A stretch of DNA of 64,000 nt from Pyrinomonadaceae bacterium (GCA_014534425.1 JACVRN010000008.1:1-64000), one strand, 5' to 3'; positions 30,039-40,009 are shown, counted from the stretch's first letter. Notes: generated by a model not told the origin, from the letters alone. Numbers and translations are program-made.

Positions 30039-33000
30039 CTAAAACTGTAGCTTCACTGCGAGTTGAACCGAGCGCGGGCCGCCTATCTGGTAAAGCGGGC
30101 TTAAGCCCCCGTTGACGCCTCCGGTGCCGAGGCTCTTGCCCAACATCTGAATTGACTGGCCGAAGAGGTTGCTGCCGAGGTCTGTGATGGGGTCTCCGAA
30201 ATTCGGATGGTTGAGCAGGTTGAAAAACTCCGCACGCAGTTGAAGATTTACTCTTTCGGCAAGATTAATCTGACGACGCAGAGCGAAATCTAGCTGTGAG
30301 AAGCCGAAGCCCCTGAGCGCATTTCGTCTTAAAGTCCCCTGACGGCCTGCGGGGATGATGAAAGCGTCTCTATTGATGCGCCTTCCGCCCGCCGACGCAG
30401 GGTCTTCGATGTAGAGCGGAGCGCCTTCGACCAGGTCGGGCCTGCGGGCTTCGACCAGGTCGCCAAGGATGAGGTCTGTTCTCAAAAACACGTTGAGCGG
30501 CGTGGCCGTGCGCGCCCTGAAGATGGCATCGACCGACCAGTTGCGAAGAAGCGCGCGTGATAGATGGCCGCCGCGCTTTAAAAGTAGCGGGACGTTATAC
30601 GAGAGCGCGGCTGTGAAAGAATGGCGCACGTCGAAGTTCGACGGCCCGCGCTCCTGCTCGGGCTTTATGTCTCTGAAAAAGTTTGTAGACGAATCATCCG
30701 AGTCGTCGTCAACCGAGCGCGCCCAGGTGTAGGAAGCCTGCAACTGCAAACCTTTTGTCATGCGGCGCTGCAACTGCGCCTGAAGCGCCTGGTAGTTTGA
30801 GGACGCGGTGTTGCTGACGACGCGCAGGACTGTAAACTTAGGATTGGGATTGAGGACAGCAGTTTCGCGCAGCAGGCGATGACCGACCGCGCCCACGTAA
30901 GAGATGGCGAGCGTTTGCTGCGAGCCTAAGGGCTGTTCGACGGTCGCGTTCCACTGCACTGTGTACGGAAGCTTGAGGCGCGGATCGAAGGCGTAGATGG
31001 TGTTGAAGGGAGGCTCAAGATTAAGCTCTGGCGGGCGTGCCGCGTCCGGCGGAAGCGGAAACAGAGTGCCTATCATCGTGCGGCTGCGCGCAAAGGGAAA
31101 GACGCTTCCGAAGCTTGCGCTCGCCTGGCTGTTGCCAAGGTCATAGAAGATGCCGGTGCCGCCGCGTATCACTGTGCCTGCGCTCTGTGACAACTGGTAC
31201 GCCATCCCGACTCGCGGCGCGAAGTTGTAGTAGGTAGTCTTCCAGAGCGCCTTGCCGCGCGGCGCTAAATCAATCTCAGCATTGTTGCCGCCCGTAGCGC
31301 TGATGATTGTGCCAAGGTCGTCGAAGTCTATGCCCTGAACTGTGAACGGAGGATTGCCGTTGCTCTCTGCCGGAGGAGGGTTTACTTCCCATCGCAGGCC
31401 GTAGGTTAAAGCGAGCTTGGGCGTGACCTGCCATGTGTCCTGCGCGAAGGCCGAGAAGTTTGTGAACAAGGGGTGGCGCGCTCCTGCTTCGGCGGAGATT
31501 TGAATTTGAAACGGTTGACCGTTGAGCGCTGCGCCCACGCCGTTGGTGTTGCCATTTCCCAGGATTACAGACTGCGAATATGTCAGTGGCCTGTAGGTCG
31601 GAGAGAGCCTGCGGTAATCTACGCCGAGCTTGATTTGATGCTGGCCTCGTATGACGGAGAGGGTGTCTATGAAATTCAACTGCGTCTGACTGTTGTCGGC
31701 TATCTTGCCGGAGCCGAAGTTCGAGTTCAGCCCGCCGCGCAGGATGAATTGAAAGCCTGAAGTCTCAGTGTCCGCAAACGGCGGGAAGAGAAGCGAGGCT
31801 GGCGGCACGACCGCCCCGCCGAAATCGTCCAGCGTGAGAAAGGTGCTCCCCGTCGCGCGGCTCCAATTAACGCGCAGGTCGTTGAAGACGGCTTGCGTGA
31901 TGCTTTGCGCGGTGCCTGCCGTGAAGGTTTGAGTCTTAAAGAAAGTGTGGTTGAGCGTGTTCAGGCTCTGAGCGTTGAAGCCAGGAAGACTTATGCCGCC
32001 GCGCTGCACAGTCTCGGACGGCGCGTTGTTATAGCGAGCGAAAACAGTCATGCGCTTACTGGCTGTAAAATCCACGCGTATGCTAGTGGCGTTCAAACTT
32101 GAAGGGTCGGAATAGCTGGCTGCAAATTCCGCGAAGCCGTTCTGGAAGTCCGCGCCGTTCGGCAAGGGAAAGGCCGAAAGAAGCGGCCTGAACTGAAGAG
32201 GGGCTTGCAAACGAGAGGCTGCGCTTGGAACTTCCGTGACGGCGAACTGCGGCTGCCTCAGGCGCAGCCCCTCGTAAGAAAAGAAGAAGAAGGCTCGGTC
32301 GCGCGCCAAGGGGCCGCCGACTACGCCGCCGAAATCATTCTGCCTGAGAGCGCCTTTGCCGAGGCCGCGACTGTTGGCAAAGAAGTCGTTGGCATCGAGC
32401 CTGTCGTTGCGTAAGTAGTCAAAGACGGTTCCGTGGAAGGCGTTCGTGCCGGAGCGCGTCACGATTGAGACCTGCGCGCCGGGCGTGCGCCCGAACTCAG
32501 GCGCGTAAGATGAAGTGAAGATGCGAAACTCTTCGAGCGCCTCGGTCGAGACGAGGTTGTTGGTGCCGCCCAATGTAGTCAGCGCAGGGAGCGCTCCCGT
32601 GGCGGCCTGCCCTGGCGCAAGGCTCGCGTTGACGCCCATGTTGGCGCTCACGCCGTCAATCATAAAATAGTTGGCGTTGGCTCGTTGACCGTTGACGCTG
32701 AACTGTCCCTGCTCGTTGAAGGTCGCTTTTGTCAAAACCGTTCCGGGCGCAAGCTCGAACAGAGATTGAAAGCCGCGCCCGTTGAGCGGCAGGTTTTCCA
32801 CCAACTGCCGGTTGACTACGGTTGCGACCGACAGCCCTTGCTGCGTCACGGAATCCTCGCCCTTGACGGTCACGGTCTCGCCTATCTCTCCGACCTTGAG
32901 TTTTATCTTGAGCGCCAGTTGGTCGCCCGTGTTGAGCGTCACGTTGCGAACTTCAAGTGTGCTGAAGCCCGTGCGCTGCGCCGTCACGTTATAGCTTCCG

Positions 33001-33275
33001 GGCGGCAGAAGCGGGACGACGTAATAGCCGGAGTCATCCGTGGTGGCGTGGCGCTCAAGCGCCGTGCTCAAGTTTAAGAGAGTGATGTTAACTGAAGGAA
33101 TAACTGCACCGGCCTCGTCCGTCACAGTCCCGCTCAGAGTTGCCATGTAAACTTGAGCGTAAGCTGTGCCGGTAATCGTGTCGAAGTGTGAGGAGCCTGC
33201 GGCGACAACCAGAGAGATTGCCGCCGCCAGGATTAAAAGATGCTTTCGGATAGCTCTGTGCTTGCGCGAGGCCAT
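30039..33275 (-). CDS. TonB-dependent receptor with N-terminal carboxypeptidase-regulatory domain (Oar-like)
   Basis: SGTVTDEAGAVIPSVNITLLN; plug and barrel motifs; C-terminal aromatic residue. Confidence 0.92.
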   Translation of the reverse strand: MASRKHRAIRKHLLILAAAISLVVAAGSSHFDTITGTAYAQVYMATLSGTVTDEAGAVIPSVNITLLNLSTALERHATTDDSGYYVVPLLPPGSYNVTAQRTGFSTLEVRNVTLNTGDQLALKIKLKVGEIGETVTVKGEDSVTQQGLSVATVVNRQLVENLPLNGRGFQSLFELAPGTVLTKATFNEQGQFSVNGQRANANYFMIDGVSANMGVNASLAPGQAATGALPALTTLGGTNNLVSTEALEEFRIFTSSYAPEFGRTPGAQVSIVTRSGTNAFHGTVFDYLRNDRLDANDFFANSRGLGKGALRQNDFGGVVGGPLARDRAFFFFSYEGLRLRQPQFAVTEVPSAASRLQAPLQFRPLLSAFPLPNGADFQNGFAEFAASYSDPSSLNATSIRVDFTASKRMTVFARYNNAPSETVQRGGISLPGFNAQSLNTLNHTFFKTQTFTAGTAQSITQAVFNDLRVNWSRATGSTFLTLDDFGGAVVPPASLLFPPFADTETSGFQFILRGGLNSNFGSGKIADNSQTQLNFIDTLSVIRGQHQIKLGVDYRRLSPTYRPLTYSQSVILGNGNTNGVGAALNGQPFQIQISAEAGARHPLFTNFSAFAQDTWQVTPKLALTYGLRWEVNPPPAESNGNPPFTVQGIDFDDLGTIISATGGNNAEIDLAPRGKALWKTTYYNFAPRVGMAYQLSQSAGTVIRGGTGIFYDLGNSQASASFGSVFPFARSRTMIGTLFPLPPDAARPPELNLEPPFNTIYAFDPRLKLPYTVQWNATVEQPLGSQQTLAISYVGAVGHRLLRETAVLNPNPKFTVLRVVSNTASSNYQALQAQLQRRMTKGLQLQASYTWARSVDDDSDDSSTNFFRDIKPEQERGPSNFDVRHSFTAALSYNVPLLLKRGGHLSRALLRNWSVDAIFRARTATPLNVFLRTDLILGDLVEARRPDLVEGAPLYIEDPASAGGRRINRDAFIIPAGRQGTLRRNALRGFGFSQLDFALRRQINLAERVNLQLRAEFFNLLNHPNFGDPITDLGSNLFGQSIQMLGKSLGTGGVNGGLSPLYQIGGPRSVQLAVKLQF

Positions 33276-33303
33276 ACTGCTTTCAGTGTCCCGTGGGTTC
33301 TTC

Positions 33304-34023
33304 TCAGAATCGAAAAGCTATGCTGATGCTCCCCTGAAGATTATGAGTCGTTTCGGCTGGCGGTGTCACTACCACGCCGGCAGGAAAGACTGTGGAAGGA
33401 AGCAGGATTCCTCTATCCCCTATGCGGGAGATTGTGTCTCCAGCATCGAAGCGAACAATCGTCCTCTTCGAAGGGTAAAACTCTATGACGCCGCCTATGT
33501 CTAAAGCAAAGCGCGTCTCGCGGCCCCGTACTTCATTAAAACATCCTACGGGCGGCGGGAATACGGCTATACACACTCCGCCGTTCGGTACGAAATTGTC
33601 TACGCGCGTGCTTATAAAACCGGGCCGGGCTTTACCGAATATGCCGAACTTATCGAAGCGCTGGCCGACCTTGACGCCAGCCAAAAGCTCTATCTCCTGC
33701 CCGTCGAGACGGCGCTCCTGCGGAAAGAAGTTGACTTCGGCTTCCACGGCCACGTTGTTATTGAAGTTGTAGCCTATCCTGCCGCCGAAGCCCGCAGTCG
33801 TCTCGCGCGTGCGCTCTATGTTCACAACTTCAGGGCATGGCGGCACCAGGCAGGCAACGGTCATAGTTGAGCCTCGCACACTAGAGACGCTGAGAAGAGA
33901 GAACTGCGCGCCCACTTCGAACTTGCGCTCGTCCGTATTGCCAGATTGTGCGAAGACCTGTAGAGCGTCCCCGAAGAGCAGCGCGGAGCACGCTATGAAA
34001 AGTAAGAATCCCTTCTTGAGCAT
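33304..34023 (-). CDS. Outer-membrane beta-barrel protein
   Basis: Signal peptide; amphipathic strands; terminal ISIAFRF. Confidence 0.78.
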   Translation of the reverse strand: MLKKGFLLFIACSALLFGDALQVFAQSGNTDERKFEVGAQFSLLSVSSVRGSTMTVACLVPPCPEVVNIERTRETTAGFGGRIGYNFNNNVAVEAEVNFFPQERRLDGQEIELLAGVKVGQRFDKFGIFGKARPGFISTRVDNFVPNGGVCIAVFPPPVGCFNEVRGRETRFALDIGGVIEFYPSKRTIVRFDAGDTISRIGDRGILLPSTVFPAGVVVTPPAETTHNLQGSISIAFRF

Positions 34024-34092
34024 AAATATTCCTCCTGAGTCAAAAAGATAAAAGACGGCTTGAGGCCCGCGCCGGGGGGCCTCTCACGCAAT

Positions 34093-37000
34093 CTACTTTT
34101 GATATGCGCCCTGAATAGTTATAGCCAGCCGCTCGGCAGTGATTAGCTGTCGCCAGAATGCGCGAGACTTGATGGCGGACGCGCTGCTGTTGCTGCCTCC
34201 TCCGGCAGAGATGGTGAACGCAGAGCGCACGGCTTCGTCATTCATGTAGCTCAACTGAAGCAGCCGCTCGGACGCCTGCCGGATGTCCGTCTCCTTCAAA
34301 GCTTCGGGCGCGGCATCGTCCACACCGCCGAAGACCGAGCGCAACTCTTGCCTGAGCGCAGAGACTTCGCGCTGGTAAGCGAGCGCGTGCTCACGCACCA
34401 TAGCAATCCATTTAGCGCGTGCCTCGGGCGCGAGTGCCTGAAGCTCTTCCGCCGAAAATCTTCCGGCGAGACGCTTGAGCGCGGAGGCGTGCAGGAGCGC
34501 CTGGCGCGAACGATTCATGACGCGGTTGCTGTAACGGTCTATCTCTTCTTCAACGGCTGCATCGCCCACCACGCGCCCACTAAAATATGCGCGCAGTTCC
34601 GCGTATGCCGGGATTCGATTATTCGGAACCACAACCTCGCGCTCTGTGACGTTCGGCTTTCTGGATTTGTCCTGCTGGTTGCGTACGGCTTCGCCGATTG
34701 TTGCGACCTCGACCCTGACGGCAGGGTTATTGATTATCGGAGAGAGGGCGCGAAGAATCTCTTCCTTGCGCCCCTCCGACTCGACGAGAGCCTCGACGCG
34801 TAGCTGTCCTCCTGCGGTTCGCGCCATGCTCACCTGTTCGCCGAGATTCGCTTTAATACGGTTGAGCAGGTAGGTGACTTCAATCTCAAGCTCAGGCGAC
34901 GCCACTGCGGACGAAGCTTCGGGCGCTGGAGAAGTGGAGTCCTTCAAGCCGTCCTGAGCCTTCGGCTTATCCGTCTCTTTTCTGTCGGAAGGCGAGTTGA
35001 GTTCTGCATCAGGGATGAAGAAAGAGCGGCCAACGTGGCTCTTCGGATATTTTTCGAAAAGCTCTTCTCCGAAGCGGTACTCGTGGCGCGACCCTTCGCG
35101 CTCTATAACAAGCTTCTGCCCGATTGCTCGCAGGTCGCTCTGTCTGAGCGTCAGCGACGCGGACACAAGCGATACAGAATCGCTTCTCTGCGCGCGGCTC
35201 ATTTCGATGACGTACGCGCCAGCCTCTTCTCTGACAGACAGTCCCGCGCTGTTTCCCACGAGCGCCGAAAAATCTTTCGCAGATGCTTCGAGCCGCCACA
35301 ACTCGCCCGTCTCAAGCAGAGCCTTTGCGACCAAAGACGGCGCGGCTCGCTCCTGCGGCTCGTCTCCGTGCTGGTAAACGGTGCTAGTGCCGTTCGTCCT
35401 TATCCATTCGCCCGCGATTAAGTTGCCCTGCTCGTCGTACACGCGCCGCGCCGTCAATTCTCTGGCCGCGCTCTGCCACACCTCTATGCGGTTTCTGGCA
35501 ATCAGGCGAGTCCCGTTATCTCCCCACTCTTCGAACCTTAGACGGCGATGAAAGACCATCTCCGCGTTACCAGAGCGCTTCTCTTCCGCCGCGATTGAGC
35601 TTTGAAGGAGCGACGCCGCGTTTGTCTCTGGCGCACGCATCTTCAGAAAGACGAGCGCGCCTATGAGTAGAAGAGCCAGCGCCGCAGTGACCAGCCCCGG
35701 CCACAGTCGCAAACGTGTGCCGACGAAGCGCCGCCAAGCATCCTTCAGAAATGCGGCGAAGCCCACGTGCGCGTCAGCCTCTTGAGTGTTCACAGGCCGA
35801 CGAGCTTCATCAACGGCTGCCTGTCCGGTTAGCTCTTCCGATAATTCTTCTGCGAGAGCCTCCGCTTTCATGAGCGGGTCGTGATAGGTCGTGTGAAGGG
35901 TCGGCCATTTGTTGTCGAACGAAAGGGTCAGTTCCAGAGAGCGCCCGTCGCTCAATTCCACACGCGTAGGCTGGCGGACTGCGCCTGCGGGCGGAGGCTC
36001 AACATTGAGGAAGAAGAGGCGCACGTCCTGTTCGCTGCACACCTCTACAAAGCCCACGCCCTCCGCAATGCTGATGTCAAGCGTCTGCTCCGTCAACTCC
36101 GAATTGATTCTCTGCGAGCCAAGGATGAAACCGTTGACCAGAAAATATAGCTCCTGCGGCCTGTGCTCGTAGACCTCTCTTGCGCGCCTGCGGTATTTAT
36201 TGAAATGCTCATCGCCGCCACGCTTGTCTCTGCCACGCGCGCCTTTCCCCTTCGGCGCAGAATCCTTTCCAATCATGTCCGGCGGGTGGCGCTCGTTAAG
36301 AGAAGAGAGGCCAAGCAGGGAATTGACAGTTTCAAGACAGGCGCGGCAACTCACAATATGCGCCAGTTGCTTGACGGATAGTTGAGCCGCGTCGTCGCGC
36401 TTGTAAATCCGCTCAAGCTCTGCGCGCTCCAAACAATCGCCCTCTCTTGAATTGAAAATCATGCGGCGCAACTCGCTCAAAAAGTCGCCGGTGCCCTGTA
36501 TGCTGCGCGCTTCTGTGATTTCAGGCGGAGCGCCGTTTATGAATCTCAGCCGCGTGGGGTCGTCCAGGTAGAAGCGCGCTTCGTTGCGCGCGATTCTCAG
36601 CCGCTCGTCCACGGCGCGTCGATTGGTTTTAACTACGCGAGCGATTTCCGAAGGATAGTAGCCGTGAAAGAAGCGAAGGATAAGGATGCTTGCGGCGCGT
36701 GCAGTCTCTTTGCGAACGCAACTGTAATGGCAGACGCGGCGCAAGTCTTCCTGCACCTGAAGCTGCTCGATTGAGCCTACAACGCGCAGCGCCAACTCAA
36801 TCGTGTCATATTCAAAGACGGATAGCTGCTGCAAGCGGCTGCGCGAAGCACGTCGTTCCTGCGAGAGGTGTAAATTTCGCAGCACGTTATACAAATATCC
36901 TTCTAGATTTGTGATGCTGTTTATGTCGGGGCGGGCGACCGTGAAGTGTATGAAAGCCTCTTGAACAATATCTTCGGCCTTCTCCTGGTCTTTTTCGGTC

Positions 37001-37155
37001 AAGCGTAGCGCCCAGGAGCGCAACTCTGCGTAGCGCTCTATAAAGATGTCTTCATGGCTTGTGGCGACCGGACGAGGTTTCAGCATCATTCGCGCTTCCC
37101 GGCTTAGACCATTTAGGTTCCTACAATATAAAGACGCACGGAATTTCTCAATCAC
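34093..37155 (-). CDS. ECF-type sigma factor fused to HC2-like zinc finger, TM helix and large periplasmic domain (start may be internal)
   Basis: AEDIVQEAFIHF region 2; YPSEIARVVKTNRRAVDERLRIAR region 4; HIVSCRAC zinc finger; LWPGLVTAALALLLIGALVFL TM. Confidence 0.85.
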   Translation of the reverse strand: MIEKFRASLYCRNLNGLSREARMMLKPRPVATSHEDIFIERYAELRSWALRLTEKDQEKAEDIVQEAFIHFTVARPDINSITNLEGYLYNVLRNLHLSQERRASRSRLQQLSVFEYDTIELALRVVGSIEQLQVQEDLRRVCHYSCVRKETARAASILILRFFHGYYPSEIARVVKTNRRAVDERLRIARNEARFYLDDPTRLRFINGAPPEITEARSIQGTGDFLSELRRMIFNSREGDCLERAELERIYKRDDAAQLSVKQLAHIVSCRACLETVNSLLGLSSLNERHPPDMIGKDSAPKGKGARGRDKRGGDEHFNKYRRRAREVYEHRPQELYFLVNGFILGSQRINSELTEQTLDISIAEGVGFVEVCSEQDVRLFFLNVEPPPAGAVRQPTRVELSDGRSLELTLSFDNKWPTLHTTYHDPLMKAEALAEELSEELTGQAAVDEARRPVNTQEADAHVGFAAFLKDAWRRFVGTRLRLWPGLVTAALALLLIGALVFLKMRAPETNAASLLQSSIAAEEKRSGNAEMVFHRRLRFEEWGDNGTRLIARNRIEVWQSAARELTARRVYDEQGNLIAGEWIRTNGTSTVYQHGDEPQERAAPSLVAKALLETGELWRLEASAKDFSALVGNSAGLSVREEAGAYVIEMSRAQRSDSVSLVSASLTLRQSDLRAIGQKLVIEREGSRHEYRFGEELFEKYPKSHVGRSFFIPDAELNSPSDRKETDKPKAQDGLKDSTSPAPEASSAVASPELEIEVTYLLNRIKANLGEQVSMARTAGGQLRVEALVESEGRKEEILRALSPIINNPAVRVEVATIGEAVRNQQDKSRKPNVTEREVVVPNNRIPAYAELRAYFSGRVVGDAAVEEEIDRYSNRVMNRSRQALLHASALKRLAGRFSAEELQALAPEARAKWIAMVREHALAYQREVSALRQELRSVFGGVDDAAPEALKETDIRQASERLLQLSYMNDEAVRSAFTISAGGGSNSSASAIKSRAFWRQLITAERLAITIQGAYQK

Positions 37156-37182
37156 ACGCCAAAATTCTCAAATCTAGCGGCA

Positions 37183-37222
37183 GCGTTACGTTTCTACTGA
37201 GAAAAGCCACTCACGGGTGTAA
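37183..37222 (+). promoter_or_regulatory. Repeated upstream motif, copy 1
   Basis: gcgttacgtttctactgagaaaagccactcacgggtgtaag. Confidence 0.6.
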
Positions 37223-37249
37223 GCACGAAACCGGTAGCGGGTCTCGTGC
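37223..37249 (+). promoter_or_regulatory. 5' leader hairpin copy 1
   Basis: GCACGA ... TCGTGC followed by aaaatttg and RBS. Confidence 0.55.
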
Positions 37250-37275
37250 AAAATTTGGATTCTCAGGAGGACGTA

Positions 37276-37887
37276 ATGTCGAGAAAACTCAAGGCGCTGA
37301 AGGCGCTGTTCGCATCGGTCGTGATGGTTGTTGCCGCGTCTGCGGCGATGGGTCAACTGGATAAAATAAAGCCGGTTGGTGTTAAGCCCACCCTGGGGTG
37401 CTGCAAATGTCTGGGAGGAACAAACACGCTTGACCTCAGCACAGTAAGCTCAAACAATTGGACTGTGAATGGTAGTCCGGCAATTTTCCTGACAGCGATT
37501 CACCCGCTCTGGAATATTAACCCGGGGCCAGCCAAGTGGATTTCGAGCGCGGCAACGGGCGGTACCGGCACCATGCCTGCCGGGCCTTACGAATACAGAT
37601 TGGAATTCGTGGTTCCGGCCTGCTCGATTGAACAGAAAGTTACCTTGAGCGGAAACTACGGCGGTGACGACGATGTGCAAGTCTTTCTGGATAACGCGCT
37701 GATCTCGCAATGCGTTGGAGGCTGGTGCTTCAATACCCCTAAGAAAACTCTGCCAACCTTCAGCACTGCTGTCGGCTCCGGCTCGCATGTCCTGAGAGTC
37801 AGGGTCGTCAACGGCAGCCCCAGCCCTTCCGGCATGTTCGTCAACGCGAAACTGAGCGGCACCTGTACAAGCCAGCCTACGAAATAA
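37276..37887 (+). CDS. Secreted hypothetical protein
   Basis: MSRKLKALKALFASVVMVVAASAAMG signal peptide; Cys-containing beta-rich mature part; aggagg RBS. Confidence 0.8.
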   Translation: MSRKLKALKALFASVVMVVAASAAMGQLDKIKPVGVKPTLGCCKCLGGTNTLDLSTVSSNNWTVNGSPAIFLTAIHPLWNINPGPAKWISSAATGGTGTMPAGPYEYRLEFVVPACSIEQKVTLSGNYGGDDDVQVFLDNALISQCVGGWCFNTPKKTLPTFSTAVGSGSHVLRVRVVNGSPSPSGMFVNAKLSGTCTSQPTK

Positions 37888-37918
37888 CGAAGAGAGACAA
37901 ACAAAGTCCCGCTCAATC

Positions 37919-37953
37919 AAAAGTCCCATGTCTATTCCTGACATGGGACTTTT
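37919..37953 (+). terminator. Rho-independent terminator
   Basis: AAAAGTCCCATGTC / GACATGGGACTTTT. Confidence 0.8.
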
Positions 37954-38012
37954 CCATGCAGGAACCTTGCTCGCCTGCTCTCTGGAATACCTGGAAAATA
38001 GTTTGGCGACGG

Positions 38013-38052
38013 GCGTTACGTTTCTTCAGGGGAAAGTCACACATAGATGCAA
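38013..38052 (+). promoter_or_regulatory. Repeated upstream motif, copy 2
   Basis: gcgttacgtttcttcaggggaaagtcacacatagatgcaag. Confidence 0.6.
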
Positions 38053-38079
38053 GCACGAAACCGAAATTGAGTCTCGTGC
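38053..38079 (+). promoter_or_regulatory. 5' leader hairpin copy 2
   Basis: GCACGA ... TCGTGC followed by aaaattcaag and RBS. Confidence 0.55.
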
Positions 38080-38106
38080 AAAATTCAAGTTTCTCAGGAG
38101 GACGTA

Positions 38107-38793
38107 ATGTCAGGAAAACTCAACGCGCTGAAGGCGCTGTTCGCATTTGCCGTGCTGGCCGTTATAGTCTCTACAGCAACGGCACAGACTTCAAGGGGCA
38201 ACGCGCAGGGGCGCAGGAACACAATCAGAGCAGCCGTCGTGGCAATCAAGAGAGACGATAGACTGCAACTTGCGGGAGAGAAAGAAAGGTTGATTGCCGC
38301 CATGCAAACCGCTCTTAACAGTACAAGGGAGGGCGGAGTGGTCACGGACATTAAGATTCTCTCTTTTGAAAAGGCCAGCTACCTTGCGGTCTTGATTGAA
38401 AAGCAGGGCACGCTGTATCTGCCGCTTGAGCCTTCGGGCGACGGCTTTGCGGGAATATATTACGTCGGGGACGAAAAATATCTTTACTGCGCTTCGGGCG
38501 GATGCTCGTCCTGCAAGCTGGTGATGACAGGCCAGAACGTTTTAACGGGACAGACAGGGCCGCGCTGCGAGTGCGACGCCGTGACTAATCAAGGGCCTAC
38601 GACAAAGTGTGAATTGAGGCCGCGACTTTACGTCAACAAGCTTGTAGCTTCGTTCAACGATGAGCTTCTAGCCATAGGATTTGAAGAGGCGAATCCCTCT
38701 GCGAACGAACCCGAAAAAACCAACAAGGGTGCGATGCCCGCGCTTGAAGTCTCGCCCGGACGACCCGGCCCAATCAAGCGACCGAACAAGTAA
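38107..38793 (+). CDS. Secreted hypothetical protein with leader similar to the 37276 gene
   Basis: MSGKLNALKALFAFAVLAVIVSTATA; aggagg RBS; Cys-rich CASGGCSSCKL. Confidence 0.8.
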   Translation: MSGKLNALKALFAFAVLAVIVSTATAQTSRGNAQGRRNTIRAAVVAIKRDDRLQLAGEKERLIAAMQTALNSTREGGVVTDIKILSFEKASYLAVLIEKQGTLYLPLEPSGDGFAGIYYVGDEKYLYCASGGCSSCKLVMTGQNVLTGQTGPRCECDAVTNQGPTTKCELRPRLYVNKLVASFNDELLAIGFEEANPSANEPEKTNKGAMPALEVSPGRPGPIKRPNK

Positions 38794-38887
38794 CTATCAT
38801 TCCTTGAGCTTAAAGCTCAGGAGCCGTCGGAGGCCCCTCACCGGCCTCTGGCTACTGCAAACCATTGCATTGGTAAAAACCCTCGCG

Positions 38888-38930
38888 GCGTGACGTTCCT
38901 TCTCGAAAAGTCACATTCAGATGAATGAAC
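38888..38930 (+). promoter_or_regulatory. Repeated upstream motif, copy 3
   Basis: gcgtgacgttccttctcgaaaagtcacattcagatgaatg. Confidence 0.55.
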
Positions 38931-38963
38931 AACTTGTCGGCTAAGGATTCACCCCTAGCTGTC

Positions 38964-38993
38964 CCGCACAGATGAAGCTATCCAAACGTGCGG
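38964..38993 (+). promoter_or_regulatory. 5' leader hairpin copy 3
   Basis: CCGCAC ... GTGCGG followed by cgcaaaaatcc. Confidence 0.4.
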
Positions 38994-39042
38994 CGCAAAA
39001 ATCCTCTAGATAGCGCTGACCCTCAGAGAAAGGAGATTCGAA

Positions 39043-39906
39043 ATGAGAGCATACAGATCAAGTAGAACAAGACCGTTGATTGCTTTAACAGCCCTGGTGA
39101 TGCTCGTCGCGTCGGTGGGCGTCGCTCAGGAACGCCCTGCCACGCCTGGGCCGCAGATGGCGCCGCGACAGACTGAAGGCATAGACCTACAGGCAGAACA
39201 GTACAGAAGGGTATCCACCGTGACACCGAGCGTCACGGAGAGAATCAATGCCAGCGCTGCGAACGTCCGCAACCTTCAAAATATCCTGCTTCGCGTAGAG
39301 GGAGGAAAATATCTGAAGGAACAAGATGCTAAAGAGTTGGAGACGAGCATGAACACCGTTGCACAGGACTTGTACGCGGCCTTTAATGACGCGGTCCAGC
39401 AAGCCGAAGCGGCGGCAAAGTCCGAGGGAAAGAGTGGAGGCACTGCGAACCTGTTGGCCTTTGAGCGAGACGTGGAAGAACAGTTGGTATCAATCCAGAA
39501 GGTCGAGTCAGGGCTTAAGAATATCCAGAGGCAGGTCGAAATCAAGACCTACAAGCTTGAACCGGCTTTTAGACCCGACCTGGCTCCGAACCTCAACCAG
39601 CTAGAACTCAAACAGTTCGGAGAGTTCAGCCATTACGGTTCATATAAAGAGAACTCCGCAGGCTCTTTTGTGAAGCCCTGGTGCGGCAATCCCGCTAACG
39701 CTGCGATGCCTAAGACCGTCGCGCCCTGCGTTTCGCCTTGCTGGAACAAACAATGGGGCGCGTGCCTGACCTGCATTCTTTCAAAGGCACCGTCGGTCGT
39801 AGGCTCCTATAACGCGTTTCAGTCATGCTGGAATAATGCTAAGGCCCCTTGGAAAGCGGTCAAGCAGGCGGGTTGTCTGAGTTCGTTCGTATACGTGCTG
39901 GCCTAA
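39043..39906 (+). CDS. Secreted hypothetical protein
   Basis: Signal peptide LIALTALVMLVASVGVAQ; helical central part; Cys-rich C-terminus. Confidence 0.8.
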   Translation: MRAYRSSRTRPLIALTALVMLVASVGVAQERPATPGPQMAPRQTEGIDLQAEQYRRVSTVTPSVTERINASAANVRNLQNILLRVEGGKYLKEQDAKELETSMNTVAQDLYAAFNDAVQQAEAAAKSEGKSGGTANLLAFERDVEEQLVSIQKVESGLKNIQRQVEIKTYKLEPAFRPDLAPNLNQLELKQFGEFSHYGSYKENSAGSFVKPWCGNPANAAMPKTVAPCVSPCWNKQWGACLTCILSKAPSVVGSYNAFQSCWNNAKAPWKAVKQAGCLSSFVYVLA

Positions 39907-39977
39907 GCAGCCAACTAAGGTCAGAACGTGTTAGAGGGCCGTCGGTTCAGGCCCTTACAAAATTAAGTAATAGTAAC

Positions 39978-40009
39978 CAGCCGGACGATAAGCTCTAGCC
40001 GTCCGGCTG
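39978..40009 (+). terminator. Hairpin, probable terminator
   Basis: CAGCCGGAC / GTCCGGCTG downstream of 39043 gene. Confidence 0.55.
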
